Shown: positions 1 to 9,753 of the stretch, one piece after another
How the letters are laid out: every line of letters begins with the position of its first letter
How positions within the stretch are numbered: position 1 is the stretch's first letter
Source of the DNA: Novimethylophilus kurashikiensis
Lineage (GTDB): Bacteria; Pseudomonadota; Gammaproteobacteria; Burkholderiales; Methylophilaceae
Assembly (NCBI RefSeq): GCF_003112435.1
Contig: NZ_BDOQ01000009.1
Location: 62,001-126,000 of the forward strand
Length of the DNA stretch: 64,000 nucleotides
Direction of reading: 5' to 3'
The notes under the pieces: model-generated
What the model was told of the DNA's origin: nothing
The model's input: only the letters and a program-made list of their open reading frames with translations
Databases searched by the model: none
Made by a program: the position numbers and the translations under genes

Positions 1-738
1 CTGCTGCTGGTAGAAGACAACCGCATCAGCCAGGAAGTGGCGGCGAAAATCCTGCGGAAATCCGGTGCGGAAGTGGAGATCGCTGAGAACGGCAGCGATG
101 CATTGGATCGCCTACGGACAAATCCAGGCTACGACGTGATCCTGATGGATATCCAGATGCCGGAGTTGGATGGCTATAGCGCAGCGCGCCTGATTCGCGA
201 TGAGTTGGCGCTGCAAACGCCCATTATTGCCATGACGGCGGGGGTTACACCCTCGGAGCGTGAGCAATGCACTTCAGCCGGCATGAACGACTTCATCGCA
301 AAGCCGTTCGACGTGCATGAGATGCTGCTTAAAATCCGGCGCCTTCTCAACCCCAATATTGAAAAGTCGCTCTCGTCGCCTTCACCGGTTATCGACGAGG
401 TTGCCCATGTCTTCGATGCGGAGGACTTTCTCCGCATGTTGGACGGCGATACCTCGTTTTGCGGCGACTTGATCCGTCAGTTCGTGACGAACACTCAGGA
501 CAGCCTCGACCTCATCCGTCGTGCCTGTGACAACAAGACGCCGGAGGATGCCTTGCGGGTCTTGCATACCTTGAAGGGAACGGCCGACACCTTGCGCGCC
601 AAGCGCCTGGCGAGAGTTGCTGCCGAGGCCGAGGCAGCGTTGAAGCAGGGGAGTGAGGCGGAACTGGAACGCGTTGAGTATATTTTCGACGAAACCAGGC
701 GCGAGATGGAGGCCTGGCTGTCGACAGTGTCTGCTTAA
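1..738 (+). CDS. Hybrid sensor kinase, C-terminal REC-Hpt part (5' cut by window edge)
   Basis: The frame is open from base 1, so the gene begins upstream; only the last 245 residues are visible. A response-regulator receiver domain starts at the edge: acidic pocket VEDN at residues 4-7, phosphoacceptor Asp50 in LMDIQMP, and the conserved Lys in AKPF near residue 101. A linker leads to a histidine phosphotransfer domain near residues 140-235 with His189 in VLHTLKGTADTL. This REC-Hpt order is the normal tail of BarA/EvgS-type hybrid kinases, which relay phosphate His-Asp-His-Asp to a separate regulator. The kinase core is inferred, not seen. The GTG at 37 lies inside the receiver domain and is not a true start. 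The stop codon overlaps the stop of the convergent regulator gene. Confidence 0.85.
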   Translation: MLLVEDNRISQEVAAKILRKSGAEVEIAENGSDALDRLRTNPGYDVILMDIQMPELDGYSAARLIRDELALQTPIIAMTAGVTPSEREQCTSAGMNDFIAKPFDVHEMLLKIRRLLNPNIEKSLSSPSPVIDEVAHVFDAEDFLRMLDGDTSFCGDLIRQFVTNTQDSLDLIRRACDNKTPEDALRVLHTLKGTADTLRAKRLARVAAEAEAALKQGSEAELERVEYIFDETRREMEAWLSTVSA

Positions 739-1322
739 GCCGTTTGACCGCGTGCGGCGAGGGCCCGTACCTTGTTTTCCAGTTCCTCGAAATCGACCGG
801 CTTTCTCAGGATTTCGATATTGGCGGGAATACCGCCGCGTTTCTGGATTTCCTCATCGCTCAAGGCGGTGACCACGATGATGGCGGTCTTGGTGGCGCCC
901 GGATGTTCTTCTAGTGTCCGCAACATGCGGAAACCATCGACGTAAGGCATCATGAGGTCGGCGACCAGCACATCGGGTTTTTGCTCGCCGATGGAAATCA
1001 TGGCTTCGTAGCCGCCGCTTGCAGTGAGCAGCTTGACCGGAGGTTCCCAGGCGGAAATCTTGTGCTGGTAGAGATTGAGCAGGACGGGATCGTCCTCAGC
1101 GACTAGCACCGTCAGTGCGCCGCGTTGGCCGTTGCGGGAGGGTTTGCGGCTCGCCAGCAGTTTTTGTACCGATTCCGGAGAGACGCGACGATGCCCGCCT
1201 ACCGTTTTCCAGGCTTCGAGCACACCGCTTTCGACCCAGAGTTGAACGGTCCGCAGGGAAACGTCCAGCAGCTTGGCCGCTTCGCGCGTGGAGTAAGCTT
1301 TGGGCTCCGTGTTGTCAGTCAT
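735..1322 (-). CDS. MerR/excisionase-type HTH DNA-binding protein fused to a receiver domain
   Basis: The product has 195 residues. Residues 9-60 form an excisionase/HTH_17-like helix-turn-helix (STREAAKLLDVSLRTVQLW, then GGHRR in the wing). Residues 70-190 form a receiver domain with acidic pair Asp77-Asp78, phosphoacceptor Asp122 in VADLMMP and Lys in LRKP near 173. An N-terminal DNA-binding domain ahead of REC is the reverse of the usual OmpR/NarL order. It probably acts as a phosphorylation-controlled DNA-binding or adaptor protein. The ATG at 1322 is chosen because GGGAG lies 7 bases upstream; a TTG at 1337 is also in frame. It converges on the hybrid kinase gene, with the two stop codons overlapping, so that kinase is a possible but unproven partner. 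Confidence 0.8.
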   Translation of the reverse strand: MTDNTEPKAYSTREAAKLLDVSLRTVQLWVESGVLEAWKTVGGHRRVSPESVQKLLASRKPSRNGQRGALTVLVAEDDPVLLNLYQHKISAWEPPVKLLTASGGYEAMISIGEQKPDVLVADLMMPYVDGFRMLRTLEEHPGATKTAIIVVTALSDEEIQKRGGIPANIEILRKPVDFEELENKVRALAARGQTA

Positions 1323-1480
1323 CAATTGCTCCCGCAAAGGTAATTCGCATACATCGCCGTAGGCACGGCTTTCTACAACATCTTTGCCGAACGAAATTCG
1401 TCGTCAAAGTGGCAGGGTATGTTGCACACGACCGGGCATTGTACCCACAAAGCCATGCTCAGGCACTATCGGGGAAACCC

Positions 1481-2569
1481 CTAACGCGCGGATTCAGCCT
1501 TCGACGATTTCATCGCCGTGTGCTGCAATCGGGCCAGGATTTTCTCGGTCATGCGCTCCAACGGCACGATTTCGTCGACCCCGCCTTGGGCGATGGCTTC
1601 TCGCGGCATGCCGAACACTACGCAGCTCGCTTCGTCCTGGGCAAAGGTGTAGGCGCCGGCGTCGTGCATGGCCTTGAGTCCGAGTGCGCCGTCCTTGCCC
1701 ATGCCGGTGAGAATGACACCGACAGCCTGCTTGCCGAGCTGGGTCGCTGCCGAATGGAACAGCACATCGACGGAAGGTCGATGTCGGTTGACCGGATCTG
1801 CCTGCGAGAGTTCGCATACGAATTTACCGCCGTGCCGGCCCACCAGCAGATGGGAATGCCCGGGAGCGATATAGGCGTGGCCTGGCAGGATCGGTTCGCC
1901 GTGCTCGGCTTCCTTCACTTTGATGCGGCAAAGCGTATCGAGCCGCATGGCAAACGATCGAGTAAATCCTTCCGGCATGTGCTGGGCTATAACAATACCT
2001 GGCGCATCGGCCGGCATCTGTACGAGGACGTCCTTAAGCGCTTCAGTGCCCCCAGTCGAGGCGCCGAAAACGAGCACTTTACCTTGGGTGAGCGTGGGGT
2101 TATTAAGCATGGGCGGAATTGTACCTCCCTTGTGTCCAGCCTGGGGGCGAACCGTGCGCCTGTGCAGGCGGGCTTTGGCCGCGACGCGGATTTTCTCGGC
2201 GAGGATATCGCCGTATTCGGTGACAGACTGTCCGGGATAACTGCCCGGCTTGGCGATGACGTCCACGGCCCCCAGCTCCAGCGCCTGCATGGCGGTTTCC
2301 GAACCCGATGCGGTCAGCGTGGACACCATGAGGACCGGAGTAGGGCGCAGCCGCATCAGCCTTTCCAGAAAGTCCAGCCCGTCCATGTGCGGCATTTCCA
2401 CGTCCAGGGTGACCACGTCCGGGTCGAGTTCACGGATGGATTCCCGCGCCGCCAATGGGTCTGGCACAGCATCTACGACTTGCAAGTAGGGATGCGAGGC
2501 GATGATGTTCTTGAGCATGGCGCGCATCACTGCGCTGTCGTCGACCACGATCACTCGGATTTTTTTCAT
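1481..2569 (-). CDS. cheB: CheB protein-glutamate methylesterase/deamidase
   Basis: CheB removes methyl groups from glutamates of chemoreceptors, and deamidates glutamines, to reset sensitivity after stimulation; CheA phosphorylates it. The 362-residue protein has an N-terminal receiver domain (Asp10-Asp11, phosphoacceptor Asp56 in TLDVEMP, KPG near 110) and a C-terminal esterase domain. The catalytic triad is visible: Ser171 in FGASTGG, His197 in AQHMPEGF and Asp293 in [10 protein letters not shown]. The length is normal for the family. It is the last gene of the chemosensory operon, 32 bases after cheD. No good Shine-Dalgarno precedes the ATG, which suggests translational coupling. Confidence 0.97.
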   Translation of the reverse strand: MKKIRVIVVDDSAVMRAMLKNIIASHPYLQVVDAVPDPLAARESIRELDPDVVTLDVEMPHMDGLDFLERLMRLRPTPVLMVSTLTASGSETAMQALELGAVDVIAKPGSYPGQSVTEYGDILAEKIRVAAKARLHRRTVRPQAGHKGGTIPPMLNNPTLTQGKVLVFGASTGGTEALKDVLVQMPADAPGIVIAQHMPEGFTRSFAMRLDTLCRIKVKEAEHGEPILPGHAYIAPGHSHLLVGRHGGKFVCELSQADPVNRHRPSVDVLFHSAATQLGKQAVGVILTGMGKDGALGLKAMHDAGAYTFAQDEASCVVFGMPREAIAQGGVDEIVPLERMTEKILARLQHTAMKSSKAESAR

Positions 2570-2601
2570 GATTATTTCAGGTGATGTTCGTCATGGTTGG
2601 A

Positions 2602-3216
2602 TCACGTGAACAGCTCGATCTCGCCCTCGACCTTGGAGCTCACCAGGCGAGAGCCGTATTCGCGTTCGCGTTCCATGATGGTCTGGTTGTGGATGTTGCG
2701 CAGTTTCTTGACCAGGACGCGTCCGCTTGACGGGTAGAAGTACACCTTGCGTGGAAAAATATCGAGCAAATCCTTGGCGATTACTGGAATCCCCTCGGTC
2801 TTGAGGTAATCCAGGCCGAACTCTGCATTGCGCTCGCCCACCTTGGTCGCGCTCATGTTCTTGATCACCGCGCCGCCGCCGAAGAGCTTGGCCTCGAGGT
2901 TTTCGCGCCGCGCGCCCAGCTTCATTAACTGGTTGATGAGCATTTCCATTGCATAAGTACCGTAGCGCGTAGAGGCTGCGCCCCAGCCGCCATTGTCCTG
3001 ACCTGTTTCGGGCAGCATGAAATGATTCATGCCACCGATACCGCTGACCCTGTCGCGGATGCAGGCCGATACGCAAGAACCCAGCGTGGTGACGAGCAAC
3101 ATGTCCCGCCGTGTCACGTAATACTCCCCAGGCAGAATTTTCGCCGCCTGGATATTGAAGTTACGGTCGAAATAAACCTCGGGTGCCTGGGTTTCCTCGT
3201 AGTCGCGCTGGCTCAT
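2602..3216 (-). CDS. cheD: CheD chemoreceptor glutamine deamidase
   Basis: CheD deamidates receptor glutamines to glutamates and so creates methylation sites for CheR. The 204-residue protein carries the family signature: [15 protein letters not shown] with the catalytic Cys, followed by [12 protein letters not shown] with the catalytic His. A second block, KLFGGGAVI, is also typical. The start ATG overlaps the cheR stop codon (ATGA), so the two are translationally coupled. Its place between cheR and cheB is the common order in proteobacterial clusters. In Bacillus CheD also works with the CheY-P phosphatase CheC, but no cheC is present here. Confidence 0.96.
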   Translation of the reverse strand: MSQRDYEETQAPEVYFDRNFNIQAAKILPGEYYVTRRDMLLVTTLGSCVSACIRDRVSGIGGMNHFMLPETGQDNGGWGAASTRYGTYAMEMLINQLMKLGARRENLEAKLFGGGAVIKNMSATKVGERNAEFGLDYLKTEGIPVIAKDLLDIFPRKVYFYPSSGRVLVKKLRNIHNQTIMEREREYGSRLVSSKVEGEIELFT

Positions 3217-4079
3217 CGTGCATGCCCGGACAAATGTCGGCTCTTTTCCGCGATCGCATACACCGTCCGCCCCTGAGTGGTGAATAGGTCGGATGCATGT
3301 TGAAAGCTCTCCGAATGACCTGCGAACAACAGGGCATCGCTACGCATCGCCGGAATGAATTTTTTCAGGATCTGGTACTGCGTAGGCTTATCGAAATAGA
3401 TCATGACGTTGCGGCAGAAAATCGCCTCGAACGGCCCGCGCACCGGCCATTTGTCGTCCAACAAGTTGAGCTGGCGAAACGTCACCATGTCGCGCAGTTC
3501 CTTGCGGACCAGCACGTTGCCTTCGTTTTTGCCCGATCCTTTGAGGAAAAACCGCTTGAGCGTCTCGCGCGGCAGTTTGGCTACGCGTTCCAGCGGATAG
3601 ACCCCGCGCTCGGCTTTTTCCAGCACGTTGGTATCGAGGTCCGTCGCCAGGATATGCACGGGCGGGGTATAGCTGCCAAAGGCTTCCACCATGGTCATGG
3701 CAATGGTGTAAGGCTCCTCGCCGGTGGAGGAGGCGCAGCACCAGATCTCGATGGGTTTGCGATGTGCTACTTTCTGGATGTGCTGGGCCAGGATGCTGAA
3801 GTGGTGCGGTTCGCGATAGAACGCCGTGAGATTGGTCGTCAGCGAATTGACGAAGGCCTCCCACTCGCTCGGGTTGTCGCCGTTGAGCAAGGCCAAGTAA
3901 TCGCGAAACGTCGCCAGACCGTTGGCCCGGAGCCGGCGCGCCAACCGGCTGTAGACCATGTCTTTCTTGGCGTCGCTGAGGTTGATGCCGGCATGCTCGT
4001 AGATGAGGGTGCGTACGCTGCGGAAGTCCTGCTCCGTGAAATGAAACTCCCGCTCCGCAAAATGGCTCATGTCGCGCAT
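3213..4079 (-). CDS. cheR: CheR chemoreceptor methyltransferase
   Basis: This SAM-dependent enzyme methylates receptor glutamates during adaptation. It has 288 residues, normal for CheR. Residues 10-85 form the helical N-terminal domain ([19 protein letters not shown]) and residues 90-275 the methyltransferase domain, with [16 protein letters not shown] as the SAM-binding loop, ATDLDTNVL, and [11 protein letters not shown] beta-subdomain able to bind the receptor pentapeptide is expected; both large MCPs encoded upstream end in such a peptide. The ATG at 4079 or the one at 4070 could be used, and neither has a clear Shine-Dalgarno. The gene lies 12 bases after the preceding MCP gene and overlaps cheD by 4 bases. 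Confidence 0.97.
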   Translation of the reverse strand: MRDMSHFAEREFHFTEQDFRSVRTLIYEHAGINLSDAKKDMVYSRLARRLRANGLATFRDYLALLNGDNPSEWEAFVNSLTTNLTAFYREPHHFSILAQHIQKVAHRKPIEIWCCASSTGEEPYTIAMTMVEAFGSYTPPVHILATDLDTNVLEKAERGVYPLERVAKLPRETLKRFFLKGSGKNEGNVLVRKELRDMVTFRQLNLLDDKWPVRGPFEAIFCRNVMIYFDKPTQYQILKKFIPAMRSDALLFAGHSESFQHASDLFTTQGRTVYAIAEKSRHLSGHAR

Positions 4080-4091
4080 GTCTATCGAGGT

Positions 4092-6467
4092 TTAAAACTC
4101 TTCCCAGTCACCGTCCGGGTCGTGCTTGGGCAACTTGGGCATGGCACGCGACTTGGCCGCCACGGAAACTGCAGCCTTGGCTGGCTTGCGCGATGTCGCG
4201 GCAGGGCGATGCAGTTGCACGACTGTGTTATCAAGCTTGAAGCGGCTTACCGATTCGGCCAGCGTCTGAGCTTGCTCTTCGAGCGATTCGGCCGCAGCAG
4301 CAGCTTCTTCCACCAGTGCAGCGTTCTGCTGCGTCACTTCGTCCATCTGGGTCACGGCCTGGTTGACCTGGTCGATGCCCGTGCTTTGCTCCACCGATGC
4401 GGCAGTAATCTCGGCCATGATGTCGGTGACTTGTCGCACTGCCTGGACGATCTCTTGCATGGTCTTGCCGGCTTCTTCTACCAGGCGGGTGCCGCCATCG
4501 ACCTTTTCCACCGAATCCGAGATCAATTGCTTGATTTCCTTGGCAGCAGCAGCCGAGCGCTGGGCGAGGTTACGAACTTCACCTGCCACCACGGCAAAGC
4601 CGCGGCCTTGTTCGCCGGCTCGGGCGGCTTCAACCGCCGCATTGAGCGCGAGGATGTTGGTCTGGAAGGCAATACCGTCGATCACGCTGATGATATCCAC
4701 GATCTTGCGCGAGGACTCGTTAATGGCGGACATGGTTTCGACGACTTCGCTGACCACCTCGCCGCCCTTGGTCGCCACGCCGGAAGCCGCGCTCGCCATC
4801 TGGTTGGCTTGCTTGGCGTTTTCAGCGTTCTGCTTCACAGTGGAGGCGAGTTCTTCCATGCTGGACGCGGTTTCTTCCAGCGAAGATGCCTGTTCCTCGG
4901 TGCGCTGCGAGAGGTCTGTATTGCCGGCAGCGATTTCCTTCGATGCCGTACTGATGAGATCGGCGGCTTCGCTGATCTGCTGCACGATCTCGCGCAGGTT
5001 ATTGATAGATTGCACGACGGAGTCGCTCAATACCGCGAATTCGCCTTCATATTCGCCGGTCATGTTCTGGGTGAGGTCGCCTTGCGATAGCGCAGTCATG
5101 ACGGCACGCGTGTCGGCGAGCACTTTTTCCACCATGAGCTGGTAGCGCTTCTGGTTGGTGATGTCGGAGGCGTACTTCACCACCTTGTAGACCCGGCCGC
5201 TGGCATCTCGGATCGGGTTGTAGGAGGCCTGAATCCACACTTCCGCGCCACCCTTGGCGATGCGCTTATATTCCCCCGAATCGTATTCGCCGCGGTTGAG
5301 CCGTTCCCAGAAGGCCCGGTATTCGGGGCTATTGGCGTAGGCTGCATCGACAAAGGTGCGATGATGCTTGCCCTTGGCTTCGTCCAGCGAATAGTTGATG
5401 ACGGAGAGGAAATTGGGGTTGGCAGTAATGACGGTGCCGTCGAGGTTGAATTCGATCACGCCCATAGATTTGCCGATGGCTTCGATCTGGCCTTGGTAGT
5501 CGGCGTTCCTGATCTTTTGCTCGGTAATGTCGGCTGCGTATTTCACGACCTTATATACCCGTCCGCTGGCGTCACGGATCGGGTTGTAGGAGGCCTGGAT
5601 CCAGACTTCCTTGCCGCCCTTGGCGATGCGCTTGTATTCGCCTGCATCGTATTCGCCACGGTTGAGCTTGTCCCAGAAGGCGCGGTATTCGCTGCTCATC
5701 GCGTATTCCGGATCGACGAAGGTGCGATGATGCCTGCCCTTGGCCTCGTCCAGCGAATAGTTGATGACGTTCAAGAAAGTGGGATTCGCGGTGATGACCG
5801 TGCCGTCGAGATTGAACTCGATGACGCCCATGGATTTGCCGATGGCTTCGACCTGGCCCTTGAAGTCGGCGCTCTGAATTTTTTGCTCGGTGATATCGGC
5901 CGCATATTTCACGACCTTGTACACCTTGCCGTTGGCGTCGCGGATCGGGTTGTACGAAGCCTGGATCCACTTTTCCTTGCCGCCCTTGGCGATGCGCTTG
6001 TATTCGCCTGCGTCGTATTCGCCGCGATTGAGCTTGTCCCAGAAAGCTCGGTATTCACCCGAGGCGGCATAAGCTGCGTCGACGAAGGTACGATGGTGCT
6101 TGCCCTTGACCTCGTCCAGCGTGTAATCGATGACCGCCAGAAAGTTAGGGTTGGCGGTGATGACCGTACCGTCGAGGTTGAACTCGATCACGCCCATCGA
6201 TTTACCGATGGCGTCGATCTGCCCCTGGTAATCCACCAGCTTTTCCTGCACCTCGGCTACGGCCTGTTCGGATTGCTGCTTGAAGTTGGCCGTGTCGCTC
6301 CGGTAGGAAGCGATGAGCCCGCGCCCCAACCAAACTGCGGCCCCAATTGCCAATAAGAAAACCACGACAGCGCCGGCCAGCAGTTGCTTGGCTGCGAGCA
6401 ACGTCGCCATGATAAGCGCTGCCAGCAGTGAGCCGATCAGCAGTGTGATGCGCGATGAGTAATCCAT
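4092..6467 (-). CDS. Methyl-accepting chemotaxis protein with three tandem PAS domains
   Basis: The product is a 791-residue chemoreceptor. Residues 7-52 form two membrane segments with almost no periplasmic loop, so sensing should be cytoplasmic. Three nearly identical 122-residue PAS-PAC units follow at 79-200, 201-322 and 323-444; each begins near [20 protein letters not shown] and ends near [11 protein letters not shown]. After a HAMP-like linker (about 450-505) comes the MA signalling domain with the tip [20 protein letters not shown]. The C-terminus is DWEEF after a flexible linker, which matches the NWETF-type tether that recruits CheR and CheB. GGGAGG lies 7 bases before the ATG. The ligand is unknown; PAS domains of this Aer-like kind often bind flavin or haem, which cannot be judged here. 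Confidence 0.95.
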   Translation of the reverse strand: MDYSSRITLLIGSLLAALIMATLLAAKQLLAGAVVVFLLAIGAAVWLGRGLIASYRSDTANFKQQSEQAVAEVQEKLVDYQGQIDAIGKSMGVIEFNLDGTVITANPNFLAVIDYTLDEVKGKHHRTFVDAAYAASGEYRAFWDKLNRGEYDAGEYKRIAKGGKEKWIQASYNPIRDANGKVYKVVKYAADITEQKIQSADFKGQVEAIGKSMGVIEFNLDGTVITANPTFLNVINYSLDEAKGRHHRTFVDPEYAMSSEYRAFWDKLNRGEYDAGEYKRIAKGGKEVWIQASYNPIRDASGRVYKVVKYAADITEQKIRNADYQGQIEAIGKSMGVIEFNLDGTVITANPNFLSVINYSLDEAKGKHHRTFVDAAYANSPEYRAFWERLNRGEYDSGEYKRIAKGGAEVWIQASYNPIRDASGRVYKVVKYASDITNQKRYQLMVEKVLADTRAVMTALSQGDLTQNMTGEYEGEFAVLSDSVVQSINNLREIVQQISEAADLISTASKEIAAGNTDLSQRTEEQASSLEETASSMEELASTVKQNAENAKQANQMASAASGVATKGGEVVSEVVETMSAINESSRKIVDIISVIDGIAFQTNILALNAAVEAARAGEQGRGFAVVAGEVRNLAQRSAAAAKEIKQLISDSVEKVDGGTRLVEEAGKTMQEIVQAVRQVTDIMAEITAASVEQSTGIDQVNQAVTQMDEVTQQNAALVEEAAAAAESLEEQAQTLAESVSRFKLDNTVVQLHRPAATSRKPAKAAVSVAAKSRAMPKLPKHDPDGDWEEF
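5136..6233 (-). repeat. Three tandem 366-bp PAS-coding repeats
   Basis: Matching landmarks recur exactly 366 bases apart. The codons for the IGKSMG motif lie at about 5461, 5827 and 6193 on the plus strand. Each unit encodes 122 residues, and the frame is kept throughout. Sequence similarity between units is high at DNA level, with scattered differences, so they look like in-frame duplications that have begun to diverge. Confidence 0.93.
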
Positions 6468-6494
6468 AGTCGCCTCCCTCGTTACTTCTAATAG

Positions 6495-9197
6495 TTAAAA
6501 TTCCTGCCATTCCTCGGTGACCGTCAGTCGGCTGCTGTGTTGTGCAGCGTCGATGGCGGGCGCTGCCCGGAACTCTTTGATAGCCGGGCTAATACCTTGC
6601 CTGGCGGATACTGCGGGCGCTGTCGATTGGAGCAGCTTGAATACCGCTACCGATTCCATCAGCGTCTGTGCTTGTTCTTCCAATGCTTCCGCAGCCGTCG
6701 CGGCTTCCTGCACCAGGGAAGCGTTCTGCTGCGTGCCTTCGTCCATCTGGGCGACGGCGCGGTTGATCTGGTCGATGCCCAGGCTTTGCTCCACGGAGGC
6801 GGCGGTAATGCGCGCCATGATGTCGGTCACGTTGTGTACCGCAGCCACGATTTCCTGCATGGTTCGGCCCGCATCGTCCACCAACCGTGCGCCGTCCTCC
6901 ACCTCGTCTACCGAAGCGGCGATGAGCTGCTTGATCTCCTTCGCAGCTGCGGCCGAGCGTTGTGCCAGGCTGCGAACTTCGCCCGCCACTACGGCGAAAC
7001 CGCGGCCTTGCTCTCCGGCACGAGCGGCTTCCACCGCCGCGTTGAGGGCAAGGATGTTGGTCTGGAAGGCAATGCTGTCGATGACGCCGATGATGTCCAC
7101 GATCTTGTGCGATGACGTGTTGATGCGCGCCATGGTATCGACCACTTCGCCGACGACGGCACCGCCCTTGACGGCGACTTCCGAGGCAGCCACCGCCATG
7201 CGGTTGGCTTCCTTGGCGTTTTCGGCGTTCTGCCGCACCGTGGTGGCGAGGATTTCCATGCTGGAGGCGGTTTCCTCCAGCGTGGCGGCTTGCGATTCGG
7301 TACGCTGGGACAAATCCATGTTGCCCGCGGCGATCTGCCGCGCTGCGTTGTTGATGGCTTGAGCCGCGCCGCGGATCTGCTCGATCAATTGGTGCAGGCT
7401 GTCTACCGTGCTATTGGAGTCGTTTTTCAGCTGGGCGAAGGTGCCCGCATACTGCCGGTCGATTTGCTGGGTGAGGTCGCCGCGGGTGAGGGCATTGAGG
7501 ATCCGCACCACGTCCTGCAAGCCGGTCTCGCAGGTTTGCAGCAGGTGGTTCATGCCTTCTGCCAGATTGAGGAAAAATCCTTGCTTGTTGCTCGGGACGA
7601 GGCGCACAGCGAAATCGCCGTTGACGGCTGCGGTTACGACCGTTTCAATTTCCTGTTCCACGGAGACTTCCTGCGTCCGGTCCATCCACAGGCTGACGCG
7701 GCCTAGCTGATGGCCTTCTGCATCCACGATAGGCTTGGCAGATAACCGCAACTGACGGCCCTTGAACACAAAATCGACGTCACGGCTGGTATGCACGGCT
7801 TCGTCCAACTTGGCCGCCGCGACCGGGTCCTTGAAAAGCTCACTCAAGCGGTGGCCGATGAGGTGCTCTACGTTGAACCCTGCGCCGCCGATGAGCTGCA
7901 TCAATTGCTTGCAGGCCGGTGTCATGTGGCGTAACAAGCCTTCGCGGTCGGATACCGTGATGCATGCGGAGGAGCTATCCAGTGCGGACTGAATACGCAG
8001 TGCGTTTTCGACCACTTGTTTCTCGCGCGCTTCGACAGCTATTTTTTCAGTGAGATCGACCCATTCCGCCACGGTGCCTAACCGCTCGCCATTGGCTGTA
8101 ACCACAGGGTTAGCTACCACTTCCATGGTGTATCCGCCCAGTTTGATCATAGCGCGATGCGTGTCTTGCAGTTGCGCCAGCAGATGATGCTGATGAGCCG
8201 GGTTGCCATGGAAGATGTCGATATTGCTGCCTACCAATCGATCCGCGCTGAATTCAGGTAGTTGCTTGCGAATATCGGCCTCGGCTCGTTTCAGCAGGCG
8301 ATGCGCCGCTTTGTTGACATAGACGATGTTGCGCTCGTTATCGGCGATCATGGCGCCGGTGTTCACGTTGTCCAGCGCTGTTTGAACGCGCACCGCCTCG
8401 TCGGCGAGTCGGCGTACTTCGGCTACGTCGTAACCGATCTTGATCTGTACAGAACGCAGCGCCTCCAGCACTCGCCCGATCTCGTCGCTACGATCGATAT
8501 CGAAGTGCACGTTGAGCTTGCCTTCGGACATCGTCTGGAGATGCCGCCGGATCATGTCGAGCGGTGGCACCAGGCTTTTCACGAGAAACCAGGCGGTGCC
8601 AATGACCGATATCAGGCTAAGGGCCAGTAACGTCACTACGGCAGCTTGGCTCATCTGTGCTACATAGGCTGCGATGGCCAGCAACAGGAACCCAGAGGGC
8701 AAGACGACGCTGGCGCCGACCTTGCCGGGCAGAGGCAGGTCGAGCATGGCCCTACGAAGCCGCACGAGCAAGGGAGGGCTGGGGAAGATATTCTGGTTCC
8801 AAAGTTTATACAGCCGCTCCGCAGTCTCGACCTGTGCACGCGTCGGCTTGGCACGAACCGACATGTAGCCGGTGACGACACCGTTCTCGCGCAGGGGGGT
8901 GACGTTGGCCACTACCCAGTAGAAATCGCCGTTCTTGCAGCGGTTCTTGACCAAGCCCGACCAGGGACGGCCGGCCTTGAGGGTGTTCCACATGTCCTGG
9001 AAAGCCGCCGGTGGCATATCAGGATGGCGGACCACGTTGTGGTTGTAGCCGATCAGTTCGGATTCGGAGAAGCCGCTGATGCGGACGAAATCGCGATTGA
9101 CGTAGGTCAGGGCGCCTTTCAGGTCCGTCGTCGATACGATCGTATCCTGCTCGGTCAGCAGATATTCCTGGCTGGTTACAGGCAAATTGATTTTCAT
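6495..9197 (-). CDS. Methyl-accepting chemotaxis protein with Aer-like N-terminal PAS domain
   Basis: The 900-residue receptor begins with an Aer-type PAS domain (about 15-130: [20 protein letters not shown] and [10 protein letters not shown]) placed before the membrane segments, as in aerotaxis receptors. Two membrane helices follow near 155-205, then a HAMP domain near 207-260. Two further PAS-like regions lie near 270-390 and 400-520, a second HAMP-like linker near 550-600, and finally the MA signalling domain with [20 protein letters not shown]. The last five residues are EWQEF, another candidate CheR/CheB tether. The domain order suggests redox or energy sensing in the cytoplasm; bound cofactor is not determinable from sequence. 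Only 27 bases separate it from the next MCP gene. Confidence 0.94.
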   Translation of the reverse strand: MKINLPVTSQEYLLTEQDTIVSTTDLKGALTYVNRDFVRISGFSESELIGYNHNVVRHPDMPPAAFQDMWNTLKAGRPWSGLVKNRCKNGDFYWVVANVTPLRENGVVTGYMSVRAKPTRAQVETAERLYKLWNQNIFPSPPLLVRLRRAMLDLPLPGKVGASVVLPSGFLLLAIAAYVAQMSQAAVVTLLALSLISVIGTAWFLVKSLVPPLDMIRRHLQTMSEGKLNVHFDIDRSDEIGRVLEALRSVQIKIGYDVAEVRRLADEAVRVQTALDNVNTGAMIADNERNIVYVNKAAHRLLKRAEADIRKQLPEFSADRLVGSNIDIFHGNPAHQHHLLAQLQDTHRAMIKLGGYTMEVVANPVVTANGERLGTVAEWVDLTEKIAVEAREKQVVENALRIQSALDSSSACITVSDREGLLRHMTPACKQLMQLIGGAGFNVEHLIGHRLSELFKDPVAAAKLDEAVHTSRDVDFVFKGRQLRLSAKPIVDAEGHQLGRVSLWMDRTQEVSVEQEIETVVTAAVNGDFAVRLVPSNKQGFFLNLAEGMNHLLQTCETGLQDVVRILNALTRGDLTQQIDRQYAGTFAQLKNDSNSTVDSLHQLIEQIRGAAQAINNAARQIAAGNMDLSQRTESQAATLEETASSMEILATTVRQNAENAKEANRMAVAASEVAVKGGAVVGEVVDTMARINTSSHKIVDIIGVIDSIAFQTNILALNAAVEAARAGEQGRGFAVVAGEVRSLAQRSAAAAKEIKQLIAASVDEVEDGARLVDDAGRTMQEIVAAVHNVTDIMARITAASVEQSLGIDQINRAVAQMDEGTQQNASLVQEAATAAEALEEQAQTLMESVAVFKLLQSTAPAVSARQGISPAIKEFRAAPAIDAAQHSSRLTVTEEWQEF

Positions 9198-9243
9198 ACT
9201 TGCGGCTTCTTCGCTTTTTCCTGGTGACTGGGCTTTTCTCAGG

Positions 9244-9741
9244 TTACTGGTCCAGGGTGTCGATCAACGCCATTTCCTGGCTGGACATCAACCGTTCGAT
9301 ATCCACCAGGATGAGCATGCGGCCTTCCACCGTGCCGAGGCCGGTGAGGTATTGGGTGTCGATGCTGGCGACGAGATCAGGTACGCCGCGGACCTGGGAG
9401 GTGAGCAGGGTAATGACGTCGGAGACGCCATCTACCACGATCCCCACGGTGCGACCGCCTAGGTTGAGAATGATGACGACCGTGAACTCGTTGTATTCGA
9501 CGGTTCCCAGGTTGAATTTCACGCGAAGGTCGACGATGGGCACGATGGTGCCGCGCAGGTTGATGACGCCCTTGATGAAATCGGGCGTGTTGGCGATGCG
9601 TGTCACCGCGTCGTAGCCGCGGATTTCCTGCACCTTGAGGATCTCGATGCCGTATTCTTCGCTGCCCAGGGTGAAGGTCAGGTATTCGCCTATGGGGGTG
9701 TCGGCACTGTGTTCGGCGGCTTCCACGGGATTGACTGCCAT
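9244..9741 (-). CDS. cheW: CheW adaptor protein
   Basis: CheW couples CheA to the tips of chemoreceptors. The 165-residue protein is a single CheW/P5-type SH3 domain: [20 protein letters not shown] near the start, [16 protein letters not shown] in the middle, and a conserved [13 protein letters not shown] block. The length is standard. The ATG is preceded by AAGGAG at about 10 bases. It sits 12 bases after cheA and 46 before the first MCP gene, within the chemosensory operon. Confidence 0.97.
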   Translation of the reverse strand: MAVNPVEAAEHSADTPIGEYLTFTLGSEEYGIEILKVQEIRGYDAVTRIANTPDFIKGVINLRGTIVPIVDLRVKFNLGTVEYNEFTVVIILNLGGRTVGIVVDGVSDVITLLTSQVRGVPDLVASIDTQYLTGLGTVEGRMLILVDIERLMSSQEMALIDTLDQ

Positions 9742-9753
9742 GATGTTTGCTCC

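Noticed and set aside
1115-2584. Long plus-strand open frame of 489 codons
   Set aside because: It is antisense to cheB and the HTH-REC gene, both of which have clear motifs; its protein has low-complexity His/Arg/Gly-rich composition and no domain.
3297-5090. Long plus-strand open frame of 597 codons
   Set aside because: It is the complement of cheR and the PAS-MCP gene. The frame is open because of codon bias on the other strand; no motif and no ribosome site.
5136-6233. Tandem repeats considered as a CRISPR or satellite array
   Set aside because: The units are 366 bases, coding and contiguous with no spacers. No CRISPR-like array occurs in the window.
5361-6356. Plus-strand frame of 331 codons with internal repeats
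   Set aside because: The repeats are the complement of the triplicated PAS units; the real gene is on the minus strand.
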